NCBI GenBank assembly: GCA_012840085.1
Contig: DUMB01000080.1
Coordinates: 1-64,000 of the forward strand
DNA: 64,000 nt
Reading direction: 5' to 3'
Source of the DNA: Clostridiaceae bacterium
GTDB taxonomy: Bacteria; Bacillota; Clostridia; Acetivibrionales; DUMB01
Shown one piece after another: positions 44,080 through 52,244 of this stretch. The stretch's first letter is position 1, and every line of letters starts with the position of its first letter. The position numbers and the translations under genes are program-made. The notes below the pieces were generated by a model. It was not told where the DNA came from and did not search any database. It worked only from the letters and a program-made list of their open reading frames with translations.

Positions 44080-45123
44080 TTAAAATAAAATACAACTTTT
44101 TTGGTATATACTTAAACAAGAAATAATATATGATATAATGCTTTCGGCCCCCATATTATGATTTACCCCCTGAGCTGTCAGGCCGTCAAAGCAGCCGCCG
44201 GTTTCATTTTCAATCAGACATAAGCCTTTGGAGTTGCTTCCCTCGTACCATGCGTGACAGTCTTTTGCCTTTTTTAGGTATTTCCCGTTCCCCGTAGCTT
44301 CATAGGCCTCCATATATGCCAGCACAGCTTCGCAGGCTTCCACAGGCTGCTCATCGAACTCTGCCGCTTTTCCGCCTTTTGTAAGCCACCCGTTGCAACC
44401 AACAGGTTTGAAATACCCTTCCTTAAACAATATATTTTCAAGAAAGCTCATACTTTCCTCTGCTGTTTCAAGAAACTTATTATTTCCCATAACCCTGTAT
44501 GCGGCAAAAAGAGACCATGGCAAAACACTGTTGCAATATGTAACGGTATTTTCGAACCATTTCCAGTCATTATCAGCATGTTTGTCGTATAAGCAGCAAA
44601 GAGACTGTGCCATATCATAAATAAGGTTTTTTATTTCAATATTGTCAAGAAAAGAAAGGCCTATAACAGAATAAGCTTTAGCTCTGGGATAACTGAGTGA
44701 TTTTATATTGGGCAAAGCTTTTTTGAACACATATGTAAGTGCCTGTTTTACCCCCTTGGGTGTATATTCACTGGAAAGCGCATATCCCAATGCCCAGATA
44801 CATCTGCCGAAACAATCCTCTGACCCCTCGTCTTCAAGCCATTTCCTGTCATAACTCATAAAATTCTTAAATTTTCCCTGTTCATTTTGTGCATTCAATA
44901 AAAAGGATGAATATCGGTATATAAGGTCAACATACTTTTTCTCTCCATATGTCTTATATAGCATAATCGACATGATGAGAGCTCTTGCGTTGTCGTCGGT
45001 GGTATACCCGTGGCGGGGATCAGGAACCCAGCACTTTGAGTGCTGGAGCATTCCCGTATCATCAGTAAGCCTGAAAATGTGATCATCTTTCACAATATTG
45101 TTATCATATAATCTGCTTATCAT
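44080..45123 (-). CDS. Glycosyltransferase-associated (alpha/alpha)6-type protein
   Basis: This 347-residue protein looks like an (alpha/alpha)-barrel of the kind found as a C-terminal domain or partner of GT4 glycosyltransferases. The signature HGYTTDDNARALI and repeated aromatic/Gly helices (DCFGRCIWALGYAL, RAKAYSVIGLSFL, WFENTVTYCNSVLPWSLFAAYR, CEAVLAYMEAYEATG) support this. It may hydrolyse, isomerise or bind the glycan made by its neighbours. No function is established to my knowledge. Its ATGA start overlaps the glycosyltransferase stop by 4 bases, so it is the third gene of the CIRCE-controlled operon. No signal peptide is seen. Confidence 0.7.
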   Translation of the reverse strand: MISRLYDNNIVKDDHIFRLTDDTGMLQHSKCWVPDPRHGYTTDDNARALIMSIMLYKTYGEKKYVDLIYRYSSFLLNAQNEQGKFKNFMSYDRKWLEDEGSEDCFGRCIWALGYALSSEYTPKGVKQALTYVFKKALPNIKSLSYPRAKAYSVIGLSFLDNIEIKNLIYDMAQSLCCLYDKHADNDWKWFENTVTYCNSVLPWSLFAAYRVMGNNKFLETAEESMSFLENILFKEGYFKPVGCNGWLTKGGKAAEFDEQPVEACEAVLAYMEAYEATGNGKYLKKAKDCHAWYEGSNSKGLCLIENETGGCFDGLTAQGVNHNMGAESIISYIISCLSIYQKSCILF

Positions 45124-46295
45124 ATAGCCATAATGCCCCCAAATCTATCTTTCTCAAGTATATCAGTAAAGAGCTTCGAGTATTGTATTGCAATATTCTC
45201 CCACATCATGCCTCTTCCAATTCTAAGAGTTCTCTTTTCCATTTCCTTTTTTGCTTCAGGATTATTTAATACATATTTAATCTGCTTTGCCAGCGAAGCT
45301 GCATCTTTAAACTCTGCCAGAAGTCCCCTTCCGTCGGCAAGCATTTCTTTTGCATAACTGTATGGGGTGGATACTATCACTTTTCCATATCCTACAGCAT
45401 AGGCAAGGGTGCCGCTAACCGCCTGATCCCTGCCGATGTATGGCGTCATATAAATATCTGACATCTGAATATATAAGATTATTTCTTCTTTGGAAAGATA
45501 CTTGTTAATAAACCACACATGCTCTTTTATCCCCAGCTTGTTGACCATTTCCATAAGCATTTCCCTGTATGCCTCTCCGGACTTTCTTACTATGCACGGA
45601 TGTGTTTGTCCAAGTATAAGGTAAACAACGTCTTTATGCTCTTTCACAACCTCTGCTATGGCCTCAATGCCATATTCAAGCCCTTTTCCCGGACTGAGAA
45701 GGCCAAAAGTGCTGATTACATTGCGATTTGAAAGTCCATGCTTCTTCTTAAGTTTATCCCTGGGTTCAACGGCTATGCAAGGTACTCCGTGATGTATGAC
45801 CTCTATTTTTGAACGGTCTATGCCATAAACTTTTTCAAGCACAGGTAAGGTATTCTTTGCCATTGTAGTAACTTTAGCGCTTTTCCCGCAGAGTATCTTC
45901 AATATGTCCCTCTGTTTATCAGAAGGATTATGAAGAACGGTGTGCAGCGTTACTACAAAGGGTATATGGAGATTATCAACAAGATCTAAAATATATTCGC
46001 CGTCTTCTCCGCCAAAAATGCCATATTCATGTTCAATTACAAGCAGGTCTGTATCTGAGTTGTTAATGGCATGAGCTGTCTTGATGTAACTCTCCCTGTC
46101 GTGCTGTTGAAGTTCCATAATTACTCTGTCACTGTAATTATAGTGTCCGTCACTTATAGCTATAACCCTTGGTTTATTTAAATAATCTGACCTGTCCAGT
46201 TCCCTTACAAGGTCCTGGGTAAAGGTAGCGATTCCACACTCCCTTGAAGGATAAGTACTTAAAAAAGCAACGTTCTGTTTTCTGTTTATAAACAT
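45120..46295 (-). CDS. GT4-family glycosyltransferase
   Basis: This 391-residue enzyme has the GT-B fold of group 1 glycosyltransferases. The N-terminal AFLSTYPSRECGIATFTQDLVREL is the acceptor-side signature of a mannosyl/glucosyl subgroup; IEVIHHGVPC starts the linker, STFGLLSPGKGLEYGIEAIAEV the C-terminal donor domain, and SGTLAYAVGYGKVIVSTPYSYAKEML the E/P-x7-E region. It probably adds mannose or glucose from a nucleotide sugar to an unknown acceptor in the cytoplasm. GGAGGG precedes its start, and it sits between the nucleotidyltransferase and the barrel protein. Confidence 0.87.
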   Translation of the reverse strand: MFINRKQNVAFLSTYPSRECGIATFTQDLVRELDRSDYLNKPRVIAISDGHYNYSDRVIMELQQHDRESYIKTAHAINNSDTDLLVIEHEYGIFGGEDGEYILDLVDNLHIPFVVTLHTVLHNPSDKQRDILKILCGKSAKVTTMAKNTLPVLEKVYGIDRSKIEVIHHGVPCIAVEPRDKLKKKHGLSNRNVISTFGLLSPGKGLEYGIEAIAEVVKEHKDVVYLILGQTHPCIVRKSGEAYREMLMEMVNKLGIKEHVWFINKYLSKEEIILYIQMSDIYMTPYIGRDQAVSGTLAYAVGYGKVIVSTPYSYAKEMLADGRGLLAEFKDAASLAKQIKYVLNNPEAKKEMEKRTLRIGRGMMWENIAIQYSKLFTDILEKDRFGGIMAI

Positions 46296-46305
46296 TTAAA
46301 TCCCT

Positions 46306-46402
46306 CCTCTTCTATACCTCTTCAAATCTCTTCTAATTTCTTCTAAATCTCTGCTATGCCTCTTCTTATATCTTCTATGCCTCTTCTCATCTCTTCTATA
46401 CC
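46306..46402. repeat. 10-12-bp degenerate tandem repeat in an operon spacer
   Basis: About nine units of CTCTTCTATAC, CTCTTCTAAT or CTCTTCTATGC type fill the spacer and end in the stop codon of the upstream nucleotidyltransferase gene. Confidence 0.75.
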
Positions 46403-47439
46403 GCAATCGGATAACTGGATTCTTTGGTAAGAATGCTGTTGTATTCCTCACTGTATCTGTCAACCCTGCAGTTGGACATAATTACGGAGTTAGTCACAGT
46501 AGCTCCTTTTTCTACCGTCACATTATCCCACACTACACTTTCAAGAACCTTTGCCCCTGTACCTATGCATGAGTTATCACACAAAACAGTATTAGGGCCG
46601 ACAACAGCATTGGAATTAATCTGCACATTGCTGCCTATATAAACAGGAGCTATAATTCTTGCACTTTGAGCTATTTTTGCAGTTTTGCTGATGTACTGCA
46701 TCTCTTTTTTGAAATTATGAGTACCGATTTCCACTGCGCCCTTCAGTATGTCCTTGTGCACTTTGAGATATTTCCCGGGTGTTCCCAGATCAAGCCAATA
46801 AGAGCACCGGTTGTAAAGTGCAATTTTAAATCCTTTCTCAAGCAGTAATGGATAGGTCTCCCGTTCAATGGATACAGGCCTTCCGGATGGAATTTCATCA
46901 AAAAGCTCCGGTTCAAATATATAGATACCTGCATTAATCAGGTTTGAACGGCTCTCATGTGGTTGCGGTTTCTCAATAAATGCTGTTATATAATCCTTCT
47001 CATCATGTTCAATAACACCATAGGCCGACGGATTGTCTACATGTGTTGCGGCAATGGTGGCAAGAGCCCCCTTTTTCTTATGAAAGCGTATCATGTCGGA
47101 AATATTAATATCACTTAATATATCTGCATTAAATACCAAAAATGTATCATTGAAAAAGTCCTGAGCATTTTTAATTGCACCGGCAGTACCCAGGGGCATA
47201 TCCTCAGATATATAGCTGATTTTTACCCCGAACTTTTTTCCGTCTTCAAAATAATTTTTAATTTTATGAGGTTTATAACAGGTGCTTAATACTATTTCAT
47301 CTATGCCATGCTTTTTCAGATTTTTAATATTTAATTCAAGAAGCGGCTTGCCCATAATGGGCACCATAGGTTTGGGCAATTCATTTGTGATAGGTTTCAG
47401 GCGTGTTCCAAAACCTCCGGCTAAGAATAAAGCTTTCAT
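46396..47439 (-). CDS. Sugar-phosphate nucleotidyltransferase (mannose-1-P guanylyltransferase-like)
   Basis: This 347-residue enzyme activates a sugar phosphate as NDP-sugar. MKALFLAGGFGTRLKPITNELPKPMVP is the nucleotide-binding signature, FNADILSD carries the metal-binding Asp, and FIEKPQPHESRSNLINAGIYIFEPEL the sugar-binding region. From about 245, left-handed beta-helix hexapeptide repeats (VYIGSNVQINSNAVVGPNTVLCDNSCIGTGAKVLESVVWDNV) complete a GDP-mannose pyrophosphorylase-like layout. Glucose-1-P specificity is possible. It is first in an operon with two glycan genes and has a 5' leader of about 145 bases with CIRCE. Confidence 0.88.
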   Translation of the reverse strand: MKALFLAGGFGTRLKPITNELPKPMVPIMGKPLLELNIKNLKKHGIDEIVLSTCYKPHKIKNYFEDGKKFGVKISYISEDMPLGTAGAIKNAQDFFNDTFLVFNADILSDINISDMIRFHKKKGALATIAATHVDNPSAYGVIEHDEKDYITAFIEKPQPHESRSNLINAGIYIFEPELFDEIPSGRPVSIERETYPLLLEKGFKIALYNRCSYWLDLGTPGKYLKVHKDILKGAVEIGTHNFKKEMQYISKTAKIAQSARIIAPVYIGSNVQINSNAVVGPNTVLCDNSCIGTGAKVLESVVWDNVTVEKGATVTNSVIMSNCRVDRYSEEYNSILTKESSYPIAV

Positions 47440-47521
47440 ATGTAATTCCCCCTAACTATGTTGTTTTTTAGTACATAAATAAAAAGCGTTCTAACCCCTC
47501 TAATTTCAAGACAATACATCA

Positions 47522-47539
47522 ATAACGAGTAACCGTTAT
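47522..47539. promoter_or_regulatory. Perfect inverted repeat in the leader
   Basis: ATAACG-AGTAAC-CGTTAT lies between CIRCE and the nucleotidyltransferase start. The central CG with A/T arms resembles a LacI-type operator half, but this is a guess. Confidence 0.4.
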
Positions 47540-47582
47540 CAATATAAACATTCTTAAAATAAAGGAAGATTATAACGCTTTG

Positions 47583-47609
47583 TTAGCACTCGTTAGTACT
47601 GAGTGCTGA
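47583..47609. promoter_or_regulatory. Second CIRCE operator, upstream of the glycan operon
   Basis: TTAGCACTC-N9-GAGTGCTGA matches CIRCE with one base changed in 18 and the exact 9-base spacing. It begins 4 bases after the -10 of a consensus promoter, the same geometry as the groESL operator in this window. This predicts HrcA repression and heat induction. Confidence 0.9.
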
Positions 47610-47613
47610 TAAT

Positions 47614-47642
47614 ATTATAGTAAACATTAACTTTTTTGTCAA
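47614..47642 (-). promoter_or_regulatory. Consensus sigma-A promoter of the glycan operon
   Basis: On the minus strand, TTGACA (47637-47642), a 17-base spacer, and TATAAT (47614-47619) are perfect consensus elements, immediately followed by CIRCE. Confidence 0.93.
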
Positions 47643-48149
47643 ATTTCCAATTGATACAGGGGAAATATTGATATATTATTGCCCGGTGAATATGCTAAAC
47701 AGCAGTCATAAAATTGTTGCTGATTTCCCTTCTCCTTGCCGGGTATCCGTTTACCCTGATTTCCTTATCAAATAATTACGTTATAAACTGCAATATAACA
47801 CTCTTATTAACAGGCAATTTCGTATACCCTACGTTTATTCTAAAAAATCTGCGTCTTTCTTTGCAGGGGTTCATTGCATCACACTTAGCCATAAGCTGGT
47901 ATTATTAATTTAAAGTTATTCGTTGACTATATTTGCGTATGTTTTATACAACCTTTGCCGTTACAAATGCTACGTTTTCATATTATGTTGATTTACTTAT
48001 TTATTGTAAAATTTTAACAATAAGGATTGTTTCTTTTTGGCACAACATATTATACTCAATTGAAACAGGTATATTTATTAAAATGGATGCATTTATTGAA
48101 ATAAATGTATTGAGGTGGGAAATAAGCAACATTGCTGCATAATAAAAAA
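47643..48149. other. Unexplained spacer with a possible structured segment
   Basis: About 500 bases without a gene. At 47682-47743, CCCGG...CCGGG encloses CAGCA...TGCTG, which would fold as a two-part stem. Further on, CTGC-N9-GCAG-ATTTTTT (minus strand, near 47850) resembles a short terminator. I do not recognise a known riboswitch. Confidence 0.4.
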
Positions 48150-48223
48150 ATCCATTAAAAAATGGCGAACCGTACTGCATGCCACTTAAGCTCTGGCAGT
48201 TCTGATTCACCATTCTAATGGAT
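48150..48223 (-). terminator. Structured terminator after the PfkB kinase gene
   Basis: On the minus strand, ATCCATTA...TAATGGAT forms the base stem, an inner AATGG/CCATT pairs too, and TTTTTTTATTATG follows. The loop is long and structured. Confidence 0.75.
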
Positions 48224-48272
48224 GTTGTCCGAATTAATAGAAGACTATATCCGAAACCATATCCAGAGAAAA

Positions 48273-49283
48273 TTAAAGTTTTCTCTTGGGCATTTTGGTT
48301 ATCATCTCACGAATTGTCTCCACACTCTTCATTCCGTCAGTCGCATTTGCTTCTGAGAGACAGCACACTGCCGCTGCACTTGCAAATTCCAGGCTGTAAT
48401 TATAATCCCATCCTTTGTAAATCGAATACATGATACCTGCGCAAAATGCATCTCCCGCCCCTACTTTACCTTTAATATAACCCGGTGGAAGCTCTATAGA
48501 AGGCTGCATGTAGAAATTTCCGCTTTTGTCCATGGCAAAACCGGCTTCCGGACAATGGATGACAACTAAATCATTGACTCCCATTTCAAAGAGCTTTGTA
48601 CATATATCTTTTATATTCTCACAATTAATATCTTCTTCGTCCCTGGCAGGTATTCCTGATATCATGGATGCTTCTACTTCATTGATTACGCAGTAGTTTG
48701 TGTATTTAAGGCTTGGAGGCACTATTTTGGAAAATCTTTGACTATTTTCGCTTACGACATCTATCAAAGTTTTTAAATTATGGCTTTGCGCTTCTGCCAG
48801 AACTCTTGCCATAACAGTGCCATATTCCTTGTCTTCACTGTCTAATGTGTCCAGTAATAATATGTACCCTATGTAAAGTATATCAGCATTAATTTTTGAA
48901 AAATCAAAATGCTGAGGTCCCAAAACAGCATTTGCCCCTCTGTAATGAAAAAAGGTGCGTTCACCTGTCTGTTCATTCATAACGTCCGTAAAGGATGTGT
49001 TTTTAGAATCATCCTTGCAGATCATACCGGTGTCAATATTGTATTTTTTCAGATAATCAATTATGTACTCGCCATCACTGTCATTTCCCACCACTCCTAT
49101 GGCCTGAAGAGGTATTTGGGAATCCATTTGGGCCAGATCTACAAGACAGTTGACAGGTCCTCCTCCTACGGATTTCTCAATTGATAGTACGGTAGAAAGG
49201 TTTCCTTTTTTAGGATAGGTATCTACTGTCTTAACGTAGTCAATAATCAGGTTTCCTGCAGCAGCAATGCCTTTTCTACTCAT
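48273..49283 (-). CDS. PfkB-family carbohydrate kinase
   Basis: This 336-residue ribokinase-fold enzyme has AAGNLIIDYVKTVDTYPKKGN, the GGGPVNCLVDLAQM substrate segment, INEVEASMISG, and the ATP/anion-hole motif KGKVGAGDAFCAGIMY with the catalytic Asp. It phosphorylates a sugar, nucleoside or deoxy-sugar; which one is not clear. Its place next to a fucosidase and a GH112 phosphorylase suggests a monosaccharide released by this locus, possibly a galactose-, rhamnose- or fucose-derived one. GGAGG precedes its start, and a structured terminator follows. Confidence 0.83.
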   Translation of the reverse strand: MSRKGIAAAGNLIIDYVKTVDTYPKKGNLSTVLSIEKSVGGGPVNCLVDLAQMDSQIPLQAIGVVGNDSDGEYIIDYLKKYNIDTGMICKDDSKNTSFTDVMNEQTGERTFFHYRGANAVLGPQHFDFSKINADILYIGYILLLDTLDSEDKEYGTVMARVLAEAQSHNLKTLIDVVSENSQRFSKIVPPSLKYTNYCVINEVEASMISGIPARDEEDINCENIKDICTKLFEMGVNDLVVIHCPEAGFAMDKSGNFYMQPSIELPPGYIKGKVGAGDAFCAGIMYSIYKGWDYNYSLEFASAAAVCCLSEANATDGMKSVETIREMITKMPKRKL

Positions 49284-49440
49284 ATGATGCTCCTCCTGTT
49301 TTTTTATTAATTACAAAAAAATTAACAACATTATTGTTTCGTCTTCTGCAAGATACGCACTTCAACTAATATATTAACAGAATGAATTATTCTTTTCAAT
49401 TGTTTTAAATTTCACACCCAAATCAATTGAGAATTTCCTA

Positions 49441-50790
49441 TTATGAGAGGGCTTGCTTCTGGCAGCTGTTATATACCTCAACGCTTGATATGACGGGCAG
49501 AGCCCTTGAACGAGTAATTTCAATTCTAATGTATCTTGCAGACAGCTCTTTGAAACAGCAGATTTTCTTATATCCTATTACCGTACCCCAAAAAAACTCC
49601 TTCCAACCGTTTTCATCCCGGTATGCCAATGAGAAATTTTCTACCCTCTGTCCCAATCTTATATCCTCCATCAATACTACCCTGTCAAAAGTCTGAACCC
49701 TGTTCAGATCCACTTCAATTTTCAGCTTCGTAGTTGCATCTTCGGCAAGATTGTTTCTGAAAGACTGTCTGATAGCATTTCCAAGTTCCTTTAGCCTCTG
49801 TACATCATTTTCATGGATGAGTCCCCTTTTGTCGGGGGGTATGTTAAGAAGAAAAGCCGCATTCCCTCCAACAGAGCGGTAATATATTGTCAGCAGCTCG
49901 TCAAGGGATTTTACCATATTATCTTCCGAAGGGTGGTAAAACCATCCGGGTCTTATGGAAGTATTCACTTCTGCAGGATACCAGACCAGCTCCCGGGCAT
50001 TCTTTATCTTTTCCCTGCTGCCCAGGTCTTCATCTTCGCTGTTTATCCTTTTAGAAAAAGCCCTGTCGTCGGTTTTTTGAGACTTTTCCCGTGTTCTTTC
50101 CGCATCAAGCAGCTCGGCAGGCACCACGCTCCACTCTGATTCTCTGCAATGGCCTGCCTCGTTGCCGCACCATCTGACATCCGGACCGCAAACGCTTATA
50201 ACCGCTTTAGGTTGCAGCTCACGTATCAGTTTGTAATAACCTTCCCAGTCATAAACCTGCCTGCGGCCGTCAGGCCCCTCTCCGCAAGCTCCGTCAAGCC
50301 AGACGCAAAATATTTCACCATAAGATGTTAAGAGCTCCCGAAGCTGGTTTTTATAGAAAGTGTTGTATTTTTCAGAGTCTCCATAGGTTTTTTCATGTCT
50401 GTCCCAGGGCGACAAGTAAATTCCAAACTTTATACCGGCCTTGCGGCAAGCCTGGGATACCTCCTTCACTACGTCCCCCTTCCCATCTCTCCATGGGCTG
50501 TTTTTGACAGAATACTCGGTAAACTTGCTTGGCCACAAACAGAACCCGTCATGATGCTTGCATGTAAGTATCAGTCCTTTCATTCCGGCGGAAACACATG
50601 CTTCAACCCATTGTTCAGCATTAAATTCAGTAGGATTAAAAAGTTCGGGGCTTTCATTTCCTAATCCCCACTCCCTGTCGGTAAAAGTGTTTATACCGAA
50701 ATGTATAAATGCATAAAACTCCAGCTCCTGCCATGCAAGCTGCCTCTCTGACGGCCTGACCATTACAGCTCTTTTAATATAATCATCCAT
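49441..50790 (-). CDS. Alpha-L-fucosidase (GH29)
   Basis: This 449-residue enzyme is a GH29 fucosidase without a signal peptide. WQELEFYAFIHFGINTFTDREWG is the family N-terminus, GLILTCKHHDGFCLWPSKFTEYSV the His-His substrate-binding site, FGIYLSPWDRHEKTYG follows, and the likely nucleophile Asp is in CVWLDGACGEG. The C-terminus (from about 365) is a beta-sandwich. It removes alpha-linked fucose from imported glycans. I start at ATG 50788-50790, ten bases after GGAG; the track start is a TTG inside that site. It lies between the kinase and the foldase gene. Confidence 0.88.
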   Translation of the reverse strand: MDDYIKRAVMVRPSERQLAWQELEFYAFIHFGINTFTDREWGLGNESPELFNPTEFNAEQWVEACVSAGMKGLILTCKHHDGFCLWPSKFTEYSVKNSPWRDGKGDVVKEVSQACRKAGIKFGIYLSPWDRHEKTYGDSEKYNTFYKNQLRELLTSYGEIFCVWLDGACGEGPDGRRQVYDWEGYYKLIRELQPKAVISVCGPDVRWCGNEAGHCRESEWSVVPAELLDAERTREKSQKTDDRAFSKRINSEDEDLGSREKIKNARELVWYPAEVNTSIRPGWFYHPSEDNMVKSLDELLTIYYRSVGGNAAFLLNIPPDKRGLIHENDVQRLKELGNAIRQSFRNNLAEDATTKLKIEVDLNRVQTFDRVVLMEDIRLGQRVENFSLAYRDENGWKEFFWGTVIGYKKICCFKELSARYIRIEITRSRALPVISSVEVYNSCQKQALS

Positions 50791-50841
50791 AAGCTTTTTT
50801 CTCCACCTCAATATAGATTCATAGTTTCTATTCTATATGCC

Positions 50842-50904
50842 ATCTGTCTGTCATGATATATTACCTGTTTGTCCTGATATGTTATCTATCTGTTCTGACT
50901 TTCT
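50842..50904. repeat. 21-bp degenerate tandem repeat crossing a gene end
   Basis: Three 21-base units, ATCTGTCTGTCATGATATATT, ACCTGTTTGTCCTGATATGTT and ATCTATCTGTTCTGACTTTCT. The third encodes the last residues and stop codon of the PpiC gene. Confidence 0.8.
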
Positions 50905-52117
50905 TATATACATTGTCATAAATTAAAACATTGGCTTCTTCCACAAGCTTATCGATATATTCAGAATATTTGTCATCTATATACCGTGCCCTCAAATTTT
51001 CTTTCACTTCATCAAAGGGCTTATATGACAATACAATACTCTCCAGGCATTTAACAATATAAAAGGCATTGCCTTCCTCTATTACATCACTTATTTCACC
51101 TGCATCCATTCCCATGACAATCTCTCTCAATACCGGATTCAACCGGGCATCCACGCTTGCAGTTTTGTTGTCAAATATGCGTTCAGAATCATCATCACTA
51201 ATATTTAATTCTTCAATAATCTTCTCAAAACTTTCACCGTCATTTATCCTCTTTTTTATTTCATCACACTTGTCTCTTAAATCATCTTTCATTTCTGCTC
51301 TGACTTTGCCGTCTTCATCGGCATAGGATAGCTTGATTATTTTGGTTTTTACCCTCTTTCCCTGCGTATAGTAAATGTCTTTTACCTGTTCATAATAGTC
51401 CCTGATTTGTTCATCCGATACATTCAGCTTTGCAAGTAACCTGCTTTTCAGCTCTTTTGATAATTCAGCCATTTTATAAAAGAGATAGGTTCGTGGGTCA
51501 TACTCTTTCAGTCCGAATATTATCTGTTTTTTCTCAATTGCTTCTTTCCTTTTTTTGTTCTCTTTCTCCATCTCCCTTAAAAGTGATTCATAGCTGATGT
51601 TTTCGATAATGCCTTCTTTCTGTGCCATTAACAGTTGTACTTTTGTCCTTTTTATTTCATTAATGGCATTTCTCTTTACTACTTCCGACGGATTTTCACC
51701 ATTGTATGAAGATGACCAGAAATCCGGATCATCCTGAACACCGTATTTATTCCTGAAATACTCAATTACCGCTCCTCTTTCCTCAAGAATGTAATGCCTG
51801 AACTCTTTTACGGTCACAGGCTCATTTTCAATTAATGCAACAATATCGGAATCTGCAGGTTTTGCTTGTAAGAGGCAAATTACTATAACGCTGAAAACAA
51901 TAACGCAGCATATGATTGTTGCAAATAAAACTTTTCTATTCTTTAAGCCATTATTGCAATTCTTTTTCTTAGCATTATAGTTTTCCTTCCCGCTATTTTT
52001 ATGGTTCTTCATAACGTTCATAGCTTTATAGTTCTGCTTGACGTTCGTAGCTTTATAACTCTTCTTAGTGTTCATAGCTTTATTGCTCTTCTTAACGTCT
52101 ACGCTTTTCATCTTCAT
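50882..52117 (-). CDS. Membrane-anchored PpiC/SurA-type peptidyl-prolyl isomerase (foldase)
   Basis: This 411-residue protein has a cytoplasmic basic N-terminus (about 1-62), one membrane segment (about 64-83) and an extracytoplasmic part with a SurA-like chaperone helix domain and a parvulin-type region (KTKIIKLSYADEDGK through DAGEISDVIEEGNAFYIVKCLE). It should help secreted proteins fold, in the manner of PrsA, though without a lipobox. The cytoplasmic tail contains a 9-residue repeat of the KKSYKATNV/KQNYKAMNV type, encoded by 27-bp DNA repeats. Start ATG 52115-52117 follows GGGAGGTG. It lies next to the secreted beta-helix protein, a plausible client. Confidence 0.8.
   Translation of the reverse strand: MKMKSVDVKKSNKAMNTKKSYKATNVKQNYKAMNVMKNHKNSGKENYNAKKKNCNNGLKNRKVLFATIICCVIVFSVIVICLLQAKPADSDIVALIENEPVTVKEFRHYILEERGAVIEYFRNKYGVQDDPDFWSSSYNGENPSEVVKRNAINEIKRTKVQLLMAQKEGIIENISYESLLREMEKENKKRKEAIEKKQIIFGLKEYDPRTYLFYKMAELSKELKSRLLAKLNVSDEQIRDYYEQVKDIYYTQGKRVKTKIIKLSYADEDGKVRAEMKDDLRDKCDEIKKRINDGESFEKIIEELNISDDDSERIFDNKTASVDARLNPVLREIVMGMDAGEISDVIEEGNAFYIVKCLESIVLSYKPFDEVKENLRARYIDDKYSEYIDKLVEEANVLIYDNVYKKVRTDR
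51989..52096. repeat. 27-bp in-frame repeat in the foldase N-terminus
   Basis: Four 27-base units encode VKKSNKAMN, TKKSYKATN, VKQNYKAMN and VMKNHKNSG (residues about 8-43). Confidence 0.85.
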
Positions 52118-52198
52118 AAAAAACACCTCCCAGGCAAAAAGCACATTTACATCATTTTCTCAAATCTTGCAAGCCCCTTCGAAATATTAATCCGTTAA

Positions 52199-52230
52199 GT
52201 CCACACCGCACATTAAAGTGCAGTGCGGAC
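52199..52230. terminator. Hairpin between the beta-helix gene and the foldase gene
   Basis: GTCCACACCGCAC and GTGCAGTGCGGAC pair at 11 of 13 positions around ATTAAA. There is no clear T-run, so it may be an mRNA stabiliser or weak terminator of the beta-helix gene. Confidence 0.5.
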
Positions 52231-52244
52231 CTAACTTCATACTG

